Part shown: positions 26,503 to 34,926 of the stretch, in pieces
Position numbering within the stretch: position 1 is the stretch's first letter
Layout: the number at the start of each line of letters is the position of its first letter
DNA from: Flavobacterium panacis
GTDB taxonomy: Bacteria > Bacteroidota > Bacteroidia > Flavobacteriales > Flavobacteriaceae
DNA: 64,000 nt
Reading direction: 5' to 3'
Assembly: GCF_024649945.1 (NCBI RefSeq)
Contig: NZ_JANKMS010000009.1
Coordinates: forward strand, 186,001 to 250,000
The notes under the pieces: generated by a model
Told to the model about the DNA's origin: nothing
The model's database searches: none
The model's input: the letters and a program-made list of their open reading frames with translations, nothing else
Made by a program: the position numbers and the translations under genes

Positions 26503-27813
26503 ATGATAAAAAGAAAATTATTAGCGGTTTTGTTACTGCTAACTTGTGTGGCTTATGCACAAGAACCAACGAAGCAGGAATTAAACAAACAGGATGTAAA
26601 AAACGAGGTAATGCGTATTTTAGATTCTATCAACAAAGCCAAACTTCCGGAAACAAATTCTGGAGTAAGTAATGAAGACCATTGGTACGACAGAATATCG
26701 TTGAGAGGTTATGCTCAAGTTAGATACAATGGTTTGCTTTCTACCAATGATAAAGTTTCTTGCGAACAATGTGATAAATCTTGGGGAACTACTTCTACAG
26801 CTCCAGATGCAAAAGCAAACAACGGACTTTTTATTCGACGTGCACGTTTTGTGTTTTCTGGACAAGTTCATCCAAATTTATTCTTTTATTTTCAACCCGA
26901 TTTTGCTAGTTCACCAAGTACTGGAGTTCAAAATTTTGTGCAAATTCGTGACTTGTATTTTGATATTTCTTTCGATAAGAAAAAAGAATATCGTGTTCGA
27001 ATCGGGCAAAGTAAAATTCCATACGGATTTGAAAATATGCAGTCAAGCTCACAGCGTTTAACATTAGACCGCGCCGATGCTATCAACAGTTCGATATTAA
27101 ATGAACGTGATTTAGGAGCCATTTTTTATTGGGCTCCAGCCGAAATTAGAGAACGTTTTGCCATGTTGGTAAAAGATGGTTATAAAGGTTCTGGTGATTT
27201 TGGAGTTTTTGCTTTTGGAGTTTACAATGGGCAAATCGCAAATAAGTTAGACGGTAACAGAGATTTAAATGTGGTAACAAGATTAAGTTATCCGTTTGTT
27301 ATTGGAAGTCAGATTATCGAGCCAGGAATTCAGGCTTATACAGGGAAATGGGCTTTTACTGGTGAAATTTCATCAGGAGTTATTGTGAATGATCCTCAAT
27401 ATGTGAAAGATCAGAGAGTAGGAGCAACTTTCGTTTTATACCCAAGACCATTCGGAATTCAGACTGAATACAATATTGGTAGAGGACCTCGTTACAATAC
27501 TTTAACCAATACAGTTGACGAAACAGATCTTAACGGAGGTTACGTTTTATTAAACTATAAATGGGATTTAAAAAAGCAAATTCTTTATCCTTTTGCTAAA
27601 TTTCAATATTATGATGGAGGAAAAAAATATGAAAAAGATGCCAGAAGTTATGTTGTAAGAGATTATGAAATTGGAGTAGAATGGCAGCCGTTTAAAGCAT
27701 TCGAATTAACAGCAGAATACGTAATCGCAGATCGTACTTTTGAAGACAGTGCACTTCCAGTAAATAGACAACAAGGAAATTTGCTAAGATTACAAGCGCA
27801 GTTTAACTTCTAA
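26503..27813 (+). CDS. OprO/OprP-family phosphate-selective porin
   Basis: The 436-residue protein has a signal peptide (residues 1-20, ending AYAQ), a short coiled segment and a 16-strand-type beta-barrel. The family landmarks are FIRRARFVFSGQVHPNLFFY, FDISFDKKKEYRVRIGQSKIPYG and ERDLGAIFYW. The C-terminus is LQAQFNF. OprO/P porins form trimeric anion channels for phosphate or polyphosphate. The ATG at 26503 replaces an upstream in-frame TTG because it starts the signal peptide. The Pho-box-like repeats and adjacent two-component genes support phosphate use. Confidence 0.88.
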   Translation: MIKRKLLAVLLLLTCVAYAQEPTKQELNKQDVKNEVMRILDSINKAKLPETNSGVSNEDHWYDRISLRGYAQVRYNGLLSTNDKVSCEQCDKSWGTTSTAPDAKANNGLFIRRARFVFSGQVHPNLFFYFQPDFASSPSTGVQNFVQIRDLYFDISFDKKKEYRVRIGQSKIPYGFENMQSSSQRLTLDRADAINSSILNERDLGAIFYWAPAEIRERFAMLVKDGYKGSGDFGVFAFGVYNGQIANKLDGNRDLNVVTRLSYPFVIGSQIIEPGIQAYTGKWAFTGEISSGVIVNDPQYVKDQRVGATFVLYPRPFGIQTEYNIGRGPRYNTLTNTVDETDLNGGYVLLNYKWDLKKQILYPFAKFQYYDGGKKYEKDARSYVVRDYEIGVEWQPFKAFELTAEYVIADRTFEDSALPVNRQQGNLLRLQAQFNF

Positions 27814-27850
27814 ATCATACGAAGATAAACAGATTCGCTTTCGCAAAGAC

Positions 27851-27897
27851 GCGGATAAAAACAGATTTTTTATATAGTAAAATCCGTTTTTATCCGC
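27851..27897. terminator. Hairpin between convergent porin and glycosyltransferase genes
   Basis: GCGGATAAAAAC pairs with GTTTTTATCCGC around a 23-nt AT-rich loop. Further TCCGTTTnATCCGCG repeats follow to 27930. It is a repeat-derived structure that could end transcription on both strands. Confidence 0.55.
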
Positions 27898-27935
27898 GTT
27901 TTGTTTTGAAACAAATCCGTTTCATCCGCGTTCAA

Positions 27936-29015
27936 TTACGCTGTTTTTTCCTCGAAAACTTTAAATAAAGAATCCCAGTCGATGTGATTTTCAAATTGAG
28001 CCAATCCTTTAAACGATTTTACTTTTGATAAGTCTTCAATACTAAAGTCATCTTGCATGGCATAAGGTACAAGATTTTCTTCTTGAAGCTTAACCGCAAG
28101 ATATTCTTGTTCGTATTGTCCAGGAGTTGGAATAAAAAAGGCTTTTTTACCCAATTTAGCCAAATCCATCACGGTAGTATAACCAGAACGACATAGTACA
28201 AACTCACTTTCATTAAAGGTTTGTTCCAGTTGCTTTGAGTTCATAAAATTATAATACGTAATATTTCCTGCTTGCCATTTTTCCTGAGATTTCTCTACAA
28301 TTCCTTGTACAAAAACCACTTTTCCAGGATAATTTGCTGCTTCTTTTTGTAATTTTTCGTCCAAGAATGTACGTTGTGGTTCTGGTCCTGATAGTATAAT
28401 CATAAGATCGTAAACTTTTGGAGTCTCTTTTTTTCGCATACGACTTAATGGGCCGATATATCTTAAATTCAGTTCGTTAGTTTTAAGATGACCTAGATCT
28501 CCAGTAAGATTTACTTTTTCATCGGTATCTGGAACCCAGCATTCGTTATATTTTTTAATAAAATGCTGATGACATTTACTTGTAAACCAAGTTGTATTTC
28601 CTGTCATTACATTTAACTGATGCGTCATAAATACAGAAGGTACTTTTCTACTAAAAACGCCCAATCTATTATCTGAGATTATTCCATCGATACCATGTTT
28701 TTTAATCCAGGTATTGACCATTTTTTTCTCATCTAAAATGGCAGTAATCATTTTCGGAAGATTTTTAATTAACTTCCATTTAAAGTTTTTTCCATTCTTT
28801 GCATATTCAATATGATAAGAAGGAAGTTCTAAAGTTTGTATATAAGGAAATTCTTTTCTCAATAAAGCCAGCGCAACTCCGTCTGAGGCAATAATCGGAA
28901 TATAATTATTCTCCTGAAGCGCCTTTATAATAGGAATACAGCGAGTAGCATGGCCAAGTCCCCAATTTAATGGAGCGACTAAAATTGTTTTGTTCGCAGA
29001 ATAATCAATGCTCAT
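27936..29015 (-). CDS. MurG-like (GT28) glycosyltransferase
   Basis: The 359-residue protein has an N-terminal LVAPLNWGLGHATRC motif (about residues 11-25), similar to the glycine-rich acceptor-side loop of GT-B enzymes. The C-terminal nucleotide-sugar half has LCRSGYTTVMDLAKLGKKAFFIPTPGQYEQ near 275-305, resembling the MurG/GT28 donor site. The family transfers sugars from UDP- or GDP-sugars to lipid or protein acceptors at the inner membrane. The acceptor is unknown. It is monocistronic, with no glycan gene cluster nearby. Confidence 0.78.
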   Translation of the reverse strand: MSIDYSANKTILVAPLNWGLGHATRCIPIIKALQENNYIPIIASDGVALALLRKEFPYIQTLELPSYHIEYAKNGKNFKWKLIKNLPKMITAILDEKKMVNTWIKKHGIDGIISDNRLGVFSRKVPSVFMTHQLNVMTGNTTWFTSKCHQHFIKKYNECWVPDTDEKVNLTGDLGHLKTNELNLRYIGPLSRMRKKETPKVYDLMIILSGPEPQRTFLDEKLQKEAANYPGKVVFVQGIVEKSQEKWQAGNITYYNFMNSKQLEQTFNESEFVLCRSGYTTVMDLAKLGKKAFFIPTPGQYEQEYLAVKLQEENLVPYAMQDDFSIEDLSKVKSFKGLAQFENHIDWDSLFKVFEEKTA

Positions 29016-29317
29016 TTTTTAACACGTTTTAAAAACGAAGATAAAGAAATATGTTTTGGATGGTATTTAGAGGGTATTACTAAATTATTAACTCTAGATT
29101 TACTAAAAGACTAGAATTTTCGAGGGGTATTTCAAAAATAATTTACTTTTTACCAATAAGATTATCTCTATGTTAAGTGATTTCGATTTTTTTGAAATGA
29201 CCTTAATAAGGAAATTTGTAGGTTAAGTTGCAAAATAAAAAAAACCGAACATTTGTTCGGTTTTAAATATACCTTTTAAGAAAACTTAGAAGCTTAGTAT
29301 CTTAGCACCTTAGTGCC
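29016..29317. other. 302-bp gene-free spacer
   Basis: There is no supported gene here. The only clear structure is the hairpin at 29241-29264, followed by a decayed repeat (AGCACCTTAGTGCCTTAA, about 29303-29322) related to others in the window. The minus-strand start region of the glycosyltransferase gene has no recognised promoter consensus. Confidence 0.6.
29241..29264. terminator. Terminator downstream of the Lys/Ala-rich protein gene
   Basis: AAAACCGAAC pairs with GTTCGGTTTT around a 4-nt loop, 54 nt past the minus-strand stop codon. Confidence 0.75.
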
Positions 29318-29872
29318 TTAATCCTGAATATAAGTTTTATTACCATTTTTGTTGATATAGTATTTTCCGCCTCTTGGTCCGGTATATACTTTTTTACCAT
29401 TGTATTCGCCAGTAACTTTATCCGGAACAGATGGTGCTTTTTCGTTTGTCTCTTTTAAAGTTTTAGTAGCCGATTTTTTTGCAGCGGTTGCCTCTTTTTT
29501 AGCGTCATCAGCTTTTGCTTTGGTTTTGGTAGCATCTGATTTTGCTTTATCAGCGGTCTTTTTTGCTTTGTCAGACTCGGTAGTTGCTTTTTTTGCGTCT
29601 GCTTTTGCTTTTGTAGCTTCCTTGTCTGCGGTTTTCTTAGCCTTGTCAGCCGTTTCTTTTTTTGCTTTTGCGGATGCTTCTTTAGCATCATCTGCTGCTT
29701 TTTTAGATTTTGCAGCTTCTTTTTTGGCATCTGCCGAAGCTTTGTCTGCACTAGCTTTTGCTTTTTTGGCTGAGGCTTCTGTTTTGCTTTTTGCAGCTTT
29801 TGCAGTTGTTTCCTGGGCGTAGAAGTTAGATGAGAAAACAACTATAAAACAGAACAATAATAATTTTTTCAT
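29318..29872 (-). CDS. Secreted Lys/Ala-rich repeat protein with PBCV-type basic adaptor tail
   Basis: The 184-residue protein has a signal peptide (1-20, ending FYAQ). About 120 residues are made almost only of Lys, Ala, Asp, Glu and Thr in loose AKKxADKAK-like units, reminiscent of histone H1 tails. A separate C-terminal module follows (about 155-184) with YTGPRGGKYYINKNGNKTYI, the pattern of the PBCV-specific basic adaptor domain. The export signal argues against a nucleoid role. A periplasmic or surface structural role is inference. It ends in a hairpin terminator. Confidence 0.8.
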   Translation of the reverse strand: MKKLLLFCFIVVFSSNFYAQETTAKAAKSKTEASAKKAKASADKASADAKKEAAKSKKAADDAKEASAKAKKETADKAKKTADKEATKAKADAKKATTESDKAKKTADKAKSDATKTKAKADDAKKEATAAKKSATKTLKETNEKAPSVPDKVTGEYNGKKVYTGPRGGKYYINKNGNKTYIQD

Positions 29873-29936
29873 AAGGTTATACGTTTAAATTTTCAATTAA
29901 AATTAAACAATTTTTTGTCATCTTTTTCGGAGCGCA

Positions 29937-32900
29937 TCAAAAATATGCACGGAGCTGAACATTTCCAGTATGAATCGTATTTCCCGTCTCGCTTTTACGG
30001 CCTTGATAGTTTAAATTTACATCCAAAAACGATGTAATGTTCTTTTGCAGAAGTAGTTTCCAAACCAGATTTGATCCTGCCTGAAGTCCTTCCAACATCT
30101 GAAAACCTACCGATGAAAATTCATTTCCATCAAATTTATTTTCATAGAAAGAAAACTCACCATTTACCGTTACTTTCTTTTCACCTGCATAAGAAAATGA
30201 AGTCCCGATTCGGTTTTGCTTTAAAGTTTCAAAATTTCCAATTTGATTTTTCTTGTTTTGAAGTTCATAAAAGAAATCGAGTTTGGTGTTTTTAGAAAAC
30301 AAATAACTAATTTTTGGCGCCATTTGCCAGCCGTCGATATCATAGTTTTTTTCGGCAAAATCTTCAGAAACCAAGTCGGTTTTTATGGTTTTGGTAAAGA
30401 AATTAAACAGCCAGCTTTTTTGGTACAAATGCGTGTATTGAAGTTGATGTGAATAGTTTTGAACATTTTGAGATCCGATGGAAAGTAAACTTTTACCTTT
30501 ATTTACAAGATAAGAATAGGTAACAGAATGTTTCTGGCGCCCGCGATTGTAGAATAAACTGTTTCTAAAACTAGAATTTAATCCTAAAATATTTTCTTCA
30601 GAAGAGCTAAACGGATTAAGTTCCAGCTTTTCGCCTTCGCTTTTTACTTTTCGATCCATTATAAAAGAAGTCTGATTGTAAAAATGAGACAGTACTTTTT
30701 TATATCCTTTTTCATTTTGCCATTGCAACGGATTCAAAGTTAAAGACTGAGAGAACTTATTCTGATTGGTTTTAATATAAATCTGATTCGGGAGAAAGAT
30801 TCTCACATATTTTGCCTGATCCTGAAAAACGGCGATTTCAAATTCCTGCAATTCCTGAATTCCATTACCGTTATAATCGTTCCAGGTATAAACTCCTTGT
30901 CCTGCCGGAACTTCTACATACGTGAATTCTTGTTGTGCGATCGTTCCAGAACTGGTTTCATAAGTGGTTCCAATCTGCATTAATTGATTAAAAAAACGAT
31001 CATTATACAAAACTCTTGAATTTAATGAAGGTTCATTTTTTCTGGACGTATCGGTAAAATCTAAATTTCGATAACTCGCATAAACAGCTAAATCTGTTTT
31101 TTTATTTTGAATTAGCTTTGACTTTAAGTAATAGGTCTGCGAATTGTTGACATGTTGCAAAAATCCGTTTTGTAAACTATCATTTTTTCTTTGCAGAAAA
31201 CCAATTTCTACAAAAACCTTAGTGCTGTCACCTCTTCCTGTAAATACACCATATTCTGAAAATCTCTGACTCAAAGTAGAAAACTGGCCAGTAACTTTGT
31301 CTTTTTCCTGATTGTCTTCTAATTGCATACTACCTCCAATCCAGTTTTTGCCAAAATGATATTTAGTTCTGGTTTGATTTCGAATGAATTTCGAAGTCGA
31401 AGCCGTTGCATCAGAATTCAGGAAACTTCCATTATTTTCGATGGTCCATTTTTTTAGTTTGAACAAAGCAGAAGTGGTATGTCTGGAACCTGTATAGCTT
31501 TCGCTAAAATCTAACTTTTCAAATTGATAGGTTACCAAACCAATATTGGAGGTTTTCTTTTTAGAAAATAAATTAAAATTAAAACCTGTAACCAAAAGAC
31601 TCTGATTTCCTAAAAGTGTTCCTGTTAAGTTCCAATCGCGATTAAATTCGATATTATACAAACGTTCAACCGATTTGAAATTTTGCTCTACATATTGATA
31701 ATTAGCAAAAGCATCTAAACTCCAGCTTCTGGAAAAAAGACGTTTTTTAAGATTGGTTTTAAAAGCGATTCCTTCGTTATTGGCATCATCAATTCCTGAA
31801 AATAAGTTCTGATCATTATTACTGACCGCTATTTCAAAATCGACCAAAGTTTTTTCATTCGGATTGTATTTTCCTAAGAAGGTCGCGACCTGAAGTTTCA
31901 TCGGAGCGACAAGCTGTACAATGGGTTCATAATTCCCCTGAAGAATTCCATTTATGGGTTCTACATATTGATAAATACGTTCAACCGCATTGTTGTTCTG
32001 AATGATATAATTTCCAGCATTTGCACCAACCTGACTAAATCTTACATTGTATAAAACATCAGTCGGATTATTTGAATATTCATAAACTTCAACCGAATTG
32101 ATAATGGTTTTTTTGTATAAAATTTTATTGTTGGCATATTTGTCTTCGTAGGCAGAAGGCGCTTTCATCAAATTGACATCATCTCCCGCTTGACTTAAAA
32201 TCTGAACTTGCTCTGGAGAAAGATTCTGCTGTAAAGGCTGGTTTTTTAAATCATTTTCAGAATAGACATAACCGCCAAAACTCCATTTTTTGTTTTCGTG
32301 CGTAGCGCCTGCATAAGTCACAAGACGATTGTAATTTCGTTCTGAATATTGGTATTCTACATTAATCCTCATTTCGGAAGTAATGGTAAAAAGAGAGGTA
32401 AAGACAATCTCTCCGGCATTATAATCAATAACATAATCATTGTTTTCGCCACGTTTTAGTAGAACACCATTTACGTAAACTCTTTCAGATCCTGAAATAA
32501 CCAAAACGTACAATTCACCATTTTGTCCTTTCAGTTTATAAGGTCCCTGATTTCCTTCTTGACCTGTAAAAGTACTTTTGGCATATTGACCTTTTACAAA
32601 AGCGACCGAGGCAAAGACATTGGTTTTGCTTTTCTCGGTGTCAAAATCAAAACTTGCTGAAAGTCCTTGAACTTTTTTATTGAAACTTAAAAATTGTGTT
32701 TTTCTGTTTTCTAAAAAAACGTCGCCCGCACGAACGTTCCAGTCGTCGCTAAAAAGTTCCATGAAGATATTATCAAATTGATCTAATTTTTGAGAATAAC
32801 CACCATCCTGAAGCGGAATATTATTATCCTGAAGAGAAGCCCGAAGACTAACTTTATCGGAGATTTTTCCAGTAATCTGCAAATCTAAGTTAGAGTTTAA

Positions 32901-33371
32901 AACCGTGCTTTGATTGTTTCCAACAGTAATACCTCTGGTGATACTTCCCGAAGTGTTAAGACCATCAAAAGGAGTGACTTTTTTAGCATTGGCATTATTG
33001 TCAATTCGGTACAATTTTTCGGTTCCTACATCGCTATTTACAATCTGATCTGAATTGTAAAGACTGTATTCTTTGGTTAAGAAATCAGGATATTGAAGAT
33101 AATTGACAATTAAAGTATCAGAAGTTGATTGGAATTTTTCATTTAAAAGTAAAAAGCCTTTTCGAAAATCAATAGTATAAAAAGTCGAATCTACAGGTTC
33201 TTTTTTAGTGTTTAATAACTGGAAAAACCCAGAATTGATACTTACTTTTTCTAAATGAATGGTGTCTTTTGAAACTACTATTTTTTTGGTTTTATACAGC
33301 GTTTCAGTTTCCTGAGCGTGAAGCGCAGAAAGACAGAAGAAAACCGTCCAAAACAGTAATTTTTTCAACAT
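29937..33371 (-). CDS. Large outer-membrane beta-barrel protein, unknown
   Basis: The 1144-residue protein has a signal peptide (1-20, ending LHAQ) and an N-terminal domain of about 120 residues. A motif GLNTSGSITRGITVGNNQ near 134-151 resembles the entry of TonB-free porin or SprA-like barrels. Many amphipathic strands then run to the terminal VQLRAYF. It is conserved in pattern among Flavobacteriia, but I know no assigned function. The gene has its own TACTTTTG promoter element. A passive transport or surface-scaffold role is inference. Confidence 0.7.
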   Translation of the reverse strand: MLKKLLFWTVFFCLSALHAQETETLYKTKKIVVSKDTIHLEKVSINSGFFQLLNTKKEPVDSTFYTIDFRKGFLLLNEKFQSTSDTLIVNYLQYPDFLTKEYSLYNSDQIVNSDVGTEKLYRIDNNANAKKVTPFDGLNTSGSITRGITVGNNQSTVLNSNLDLQITGKISDKVSLRASLQDNNIPLQDGGYSQKLDQFDNIFMELFSDDWNVRAGDVFLENRKTQFLSFNKKVQGLSASFDFDTEKSKTNVFASVAFVKGQYAKSTFTGQEGNQGPYKLKGQNGELYVLVISGSERVYVNGVLLKRGENNDYVIDYNAGEIVFTSLFTITSEMRINVEYQYSERNYNRLVTYAGATHENKKWSFGGYVYSENDLKNQPLQQNLSPEQVQILSQAGDDVNLMKAPSAYEDKYANNKILYKKTIINSVEVYEYSNNPTDVLYNVRFSQVGANAGNYIIQNNNAVERIYQYVEPINGILQGNYEPIVQLVAPMKLQVATFLGKYNPNEKTLVDFEIAVSNNDQNLFSGIDDANNEGIAFKTNLKKRLFSRSWSLDAFANYQYVEQNFKSVERLYNIEFNRDWNLTGTLLGNQSLLVTGFNFNLFSKKKTSNIGLVTYQFEKLDFSESYTGSRHTTSALFKLKKWTIENNGSFLNSDATASTSKFIRNQTRTKYHFGKNWIGGSMQLEDNQEKDKVTGQFSTLSQRFSEYGVFTGRGDSTKVFVEIGFLQRKNDSLQNGFLQHVNNSQTYYLKSKLIQNKKTDLAVYASYRNLDFTDTSRKNEPSLNSRVLYNDRFFNQLMQIGTTYETSSGTIAQQEFTYVEVPAGQGVYTWNDYNGNGIQELQEFEIAVFQDQAKYVRIFLPNQIYIKTNQNKFSQSLTLNPLQWQNEKGYKKVLSHFYNQTSFIMDRKVKSEGEKLELNPFSSSEENILGLNSSFRNSLFYNRGRQKHSVTYSYLVNKGKSLLSIGSQNVQNYSHQLQYTHLYQKSWLFNFFTKTIKTDLVSEDFAEKNYDIDGWQMAPKISYLFSKNTKLDFFYELQNKKNQIGNFETLKQNRIGTSFSYAGEKKVTVNGEFSFYENKFDGNEFSSVGFQMLEGLQAGSNLVWKLLLQKNITSFLDVNLNYQGRKSETGNTIHTGNVQLRAYF

Positions 33372-33392
33372 AATACTTTAACTCTAAAAAGT

Positions 33393-33400
33393 CAAAAGTA
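33393..33400 (-). promoter_or_regulatory. -7 element of the outer-membrane protein gene
   Basis: TACTTTTG on the minus strand, 22 nt before the start codon at 33371. No good -33 element is visible. Confidence 0.5.
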
Positions 33401-33466
33401 GTATTTATAATTGGGAATTGTGGCGTAGTATATTTTAGTTTTGCTGGTCAATAAGTGTAGTATATA

Positions 33467-33703
33467 TTATTTGCTATTTTTGATTGCAGCCAAAATTATC
33501 AAAACAAAGAATGCGATAATTATGATGAAAATAGGATTGGCATAATTTGCATGCCAGCCGAATTCTTTTATTCTTTTGGGGAAATAGGACCTTGTGTCTT
33601 TTGGATTATAATAAAACATTCCAAAAATCCAGTTGTTGGGATCATTCTCCCATCTGTTTTTAGTTTCTTCACTTGGTTCTTGTAACTTTTTCATAACTTC
33701 CAA
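33467..33703 (-). CDS. DUF5808 small membrane protein (paralogue 1)
   Basis: The 78-residue protein carries the DUF5808 signature: NDPNNWIFGMFYYNPKD at about 20-36, GWHANYANP, and one transmembrane helix at about 56-74. It is clearly paralogous to the protein at 34025-34255. DUF5808 often accompanies DUF1648/SdpI-type immunity-like proteins in Firmicutes. Here it follows a peptide-exporter locus containing an SdpI-like gene, so an immunity role is a reasonable inference. A second in-frame ATG lies 9 nt inside. It is the last gene of the minus-strand run. Confidence 0.75.
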   Translation of the reverse strand: MEVMKKLQEPSEETKNRWENDPNNWIFGMFYYNPKDTRSYFPKRIKEFGWHANYANPIFIIIIAFFVLIILAAIKNSK

Positions 33704-33761
33704 AGGATTTGATTGCTATAAAGTTAACTGATTTGTTTTACTCAAAACTAGTAAAAGACTT

Positions 33762-33998
33762 TTATTCTTTTTTGGGGCTTTCAAGGGAATTATTTTCGGA
33801 GTTTATTTTTTCCTTTTTAATTTCTGCTCTGTAACCTAAAAAGGCTGCTGCTCCCGAAAGTGCAGGTCCGATTGAATATCTAATATCGGAGTATGAAATG
33901 TCTTTTAAACTTTCTTTTTGAAGTAAGGGACTTAAATCAAAACAGATATATAGAAAAACAAAAATCAAGAAAATAAGAATAAGATTTTTTCTGGACAT
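33762..33998 (-). CDS. Small two-helix membrane protein
   Basis: The 78-residue protein has an N-terminal hydrophobic helix (about 5-20). A weaker segment, GPALSGAAAFLGYRAE, near 46-61 is followed by a charged Lys/Glu/Ser tail ending SPKKE. No family is recognised. It lies between the two DUF5808 paralogues with spacings of 58 and 26 nt on the same strand, so it probably belongs to the same accessory operon. Confidence 0.6.
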   Translation of the reverse strand: MSRKNLILIFLIFVFLYICFDLSPLLQKESLKDISYSDIRYSIGPALSGAAAFLGYRAEIKKEKINSENNSLESPKKE

Positions 33999-34024
33999 GA
34001 TATTGGTTTAGTTAATAGCATAAA

Positions 34025-34255
34025 CTATTTTTTTACACTTTCGGATAAAATCATTAAAATGAGAATCAAAACAACAGTAAGAAATACAGAATTGGGATTA
34101 GCAAAGTTAATTGTCCATCCAAATTCTTTTATTTTCTTGGGCGGGAACATTCTTTTGTCTTTTGGGTTGTAATAAAAAAGTCCCCAAATCCAATTCTCTG
34201 GATCATTACTCCAATTATTTTCCTCTTCTTCGGTTGGTTGTGAATTGTGATTCAT
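34025..34255 (-). CDS. DUF5808 small membrane protein (paralogue 2)
   Basis: The 76-residue protein has NDPENWIWGLFYYNPKD at about 17-33, GWTINFANPNS, and one C-terminal helix at about 55-71. It shares the DUF5808 core with the protein at 33467-33703, but its N-terminal leader differs. Its ATG overlaps the TGA of the tiny upstream frame at 34252-34341 (ATGA), which suggests translational coupling. The immunity role is inferred as for its paralogue. Confidence 0.77.
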   Translation of the reverse strand: MNHNSQPTEEEENNWSNDPENWIWGLFYYNPKDKRMFPPKKIKEFGWTINFANPNSVFLTVVLILILMILSESVKK

Positions 34256-34341
34256 TTTCTTTTGAGATTTTTTTTACTGTAACGGTAACCTAGTGCAACT
34301 ATAATTACCAGAAGTGAGACTGTTAAAGCTGAATTATTCAT
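34252..34341 (-). CDS. 29-residue single-helix peptide, translationally coupled
   Basis: A 29-codon frame (MNNSALTVSLLVIIVALGYR, then a Lys/Arg-rich end) with one predicted transmembrane helix at about 5-19. Its start overlaps the end of the SdpI-like gene by 8 nt, and its stop overlaps the next ATG by 4 nt. That tight coupling and the membrane-protein composition are the only support. It could be a remnant or a real micro-protein. Confidence 0.4.
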   Translation of the reverse strand: MNNSALTVSLLVIIVALGYRYSKKNLKRK

Positions 34342-34684
34342 GATTTTTGAATTGATTAAGTTTAAGTTTTTTTTCCGTTTGATATAAAGCAATTAGTACA
34401 CATAAAACCAAACCTATAAGTACTGACAAATCAACAAATGATGTTGTGCCGAAAATTATATACAATACAACTTGAATGATTAATAAAAGAGATAATAATA
34501 TAAGAAGAAGATTTGTGCTATACTTTTGCGCAAAATCCCAATTCGCTTTATTTTTCATTGAATTAGCTGTTCTATAACCATACAAAGAATTTATATTTTT
34601 TGGTGGAAACAATTTAGTTATCAATATCACAAAAAAAGTGATGATTATGATTGGGTTTTTAAATAAAAGAGTTAGTACTTCCAT
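34334..34684 (-). CDS. SdpI-family membrane protein, candidate immunity factor
   Basis: The 116-residue protein has the SdpI signature NSLYGYRTANSM at about 32-43, followed by NWDFAQKYS. It has an N-terminal helix (about 11-24), then helices at about 58-76 and 80-98. In Bacillus subtilis SdpI gives immunity to the SdpC toxin. This homologue matches the conserved half only. The location two genes downstream of a C39 peptide exporter supports a self-protection role, which is inference. It overlaps the preceding gene by 26 nt and the following micro-frame by 8 nt. Confidence 0.75.
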   Translation of the reverse strand: MEVLTLLFKNPIIIITFFVILITKLFPPKNINSLYGYRTANSMKNKANWDFAQKYSTNLLLILLSLLLIIQVVLYIIFGTTSFVDLSVLIGLVLCVLIALYQTEKKLKLNQFKNHE

Positions 34685-34916
34685 AATAGTTTTTTAATTT
34701 TTTTTCAGATAACTTCATTCTGTGATGTAGAAAAAAAGAACAAAGAATTGATAACAGAAGTGCAAAGTACATCATAGGATTACTTTTATTAGCTACCATT
34801 TTTTCTACGAAAGAGTCACTGTCCTCAAAAAACATAATTCTGAACATTATCAATGTATAGAGAGGATTTATAATGTAAAAAATAAAAATACGTGTTTTAT
34901 TGTAATTTGATATCAT
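34659..34916 (-). CDS. Small two-helix membrane protein in exporter operon
   Basis: The 85-residue protein has hydrophobic segments at about 9-28 and 47-63, followed by a basic tail (HHRMKLSEKKLKNYYG). No family is recognised. It starts 10 nt after the exporter stop codon and overlaps the SdpI-like gene. It is part of the same transcript and may be an immunity or accessory factor (inference). Confidence 0.6.
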   Translation of the reverse strand: MISNYNKTRIFIFYIINPLYTLIMFRIMFFEDSDSFVEKMVANKSNPMMYFALLLSILCSFFLHHRMKLSEKKLKNYYGSTNSFI

Positions 34917-34926
34917 TGTTTCATCT

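Noticed and set aside
29400..29822. A 140-codon frame antisense to the Lys/Ala-rich gene
   Set aside because: It mirrors the low-complexity codons of the real gene and has no start context or homology pattern.
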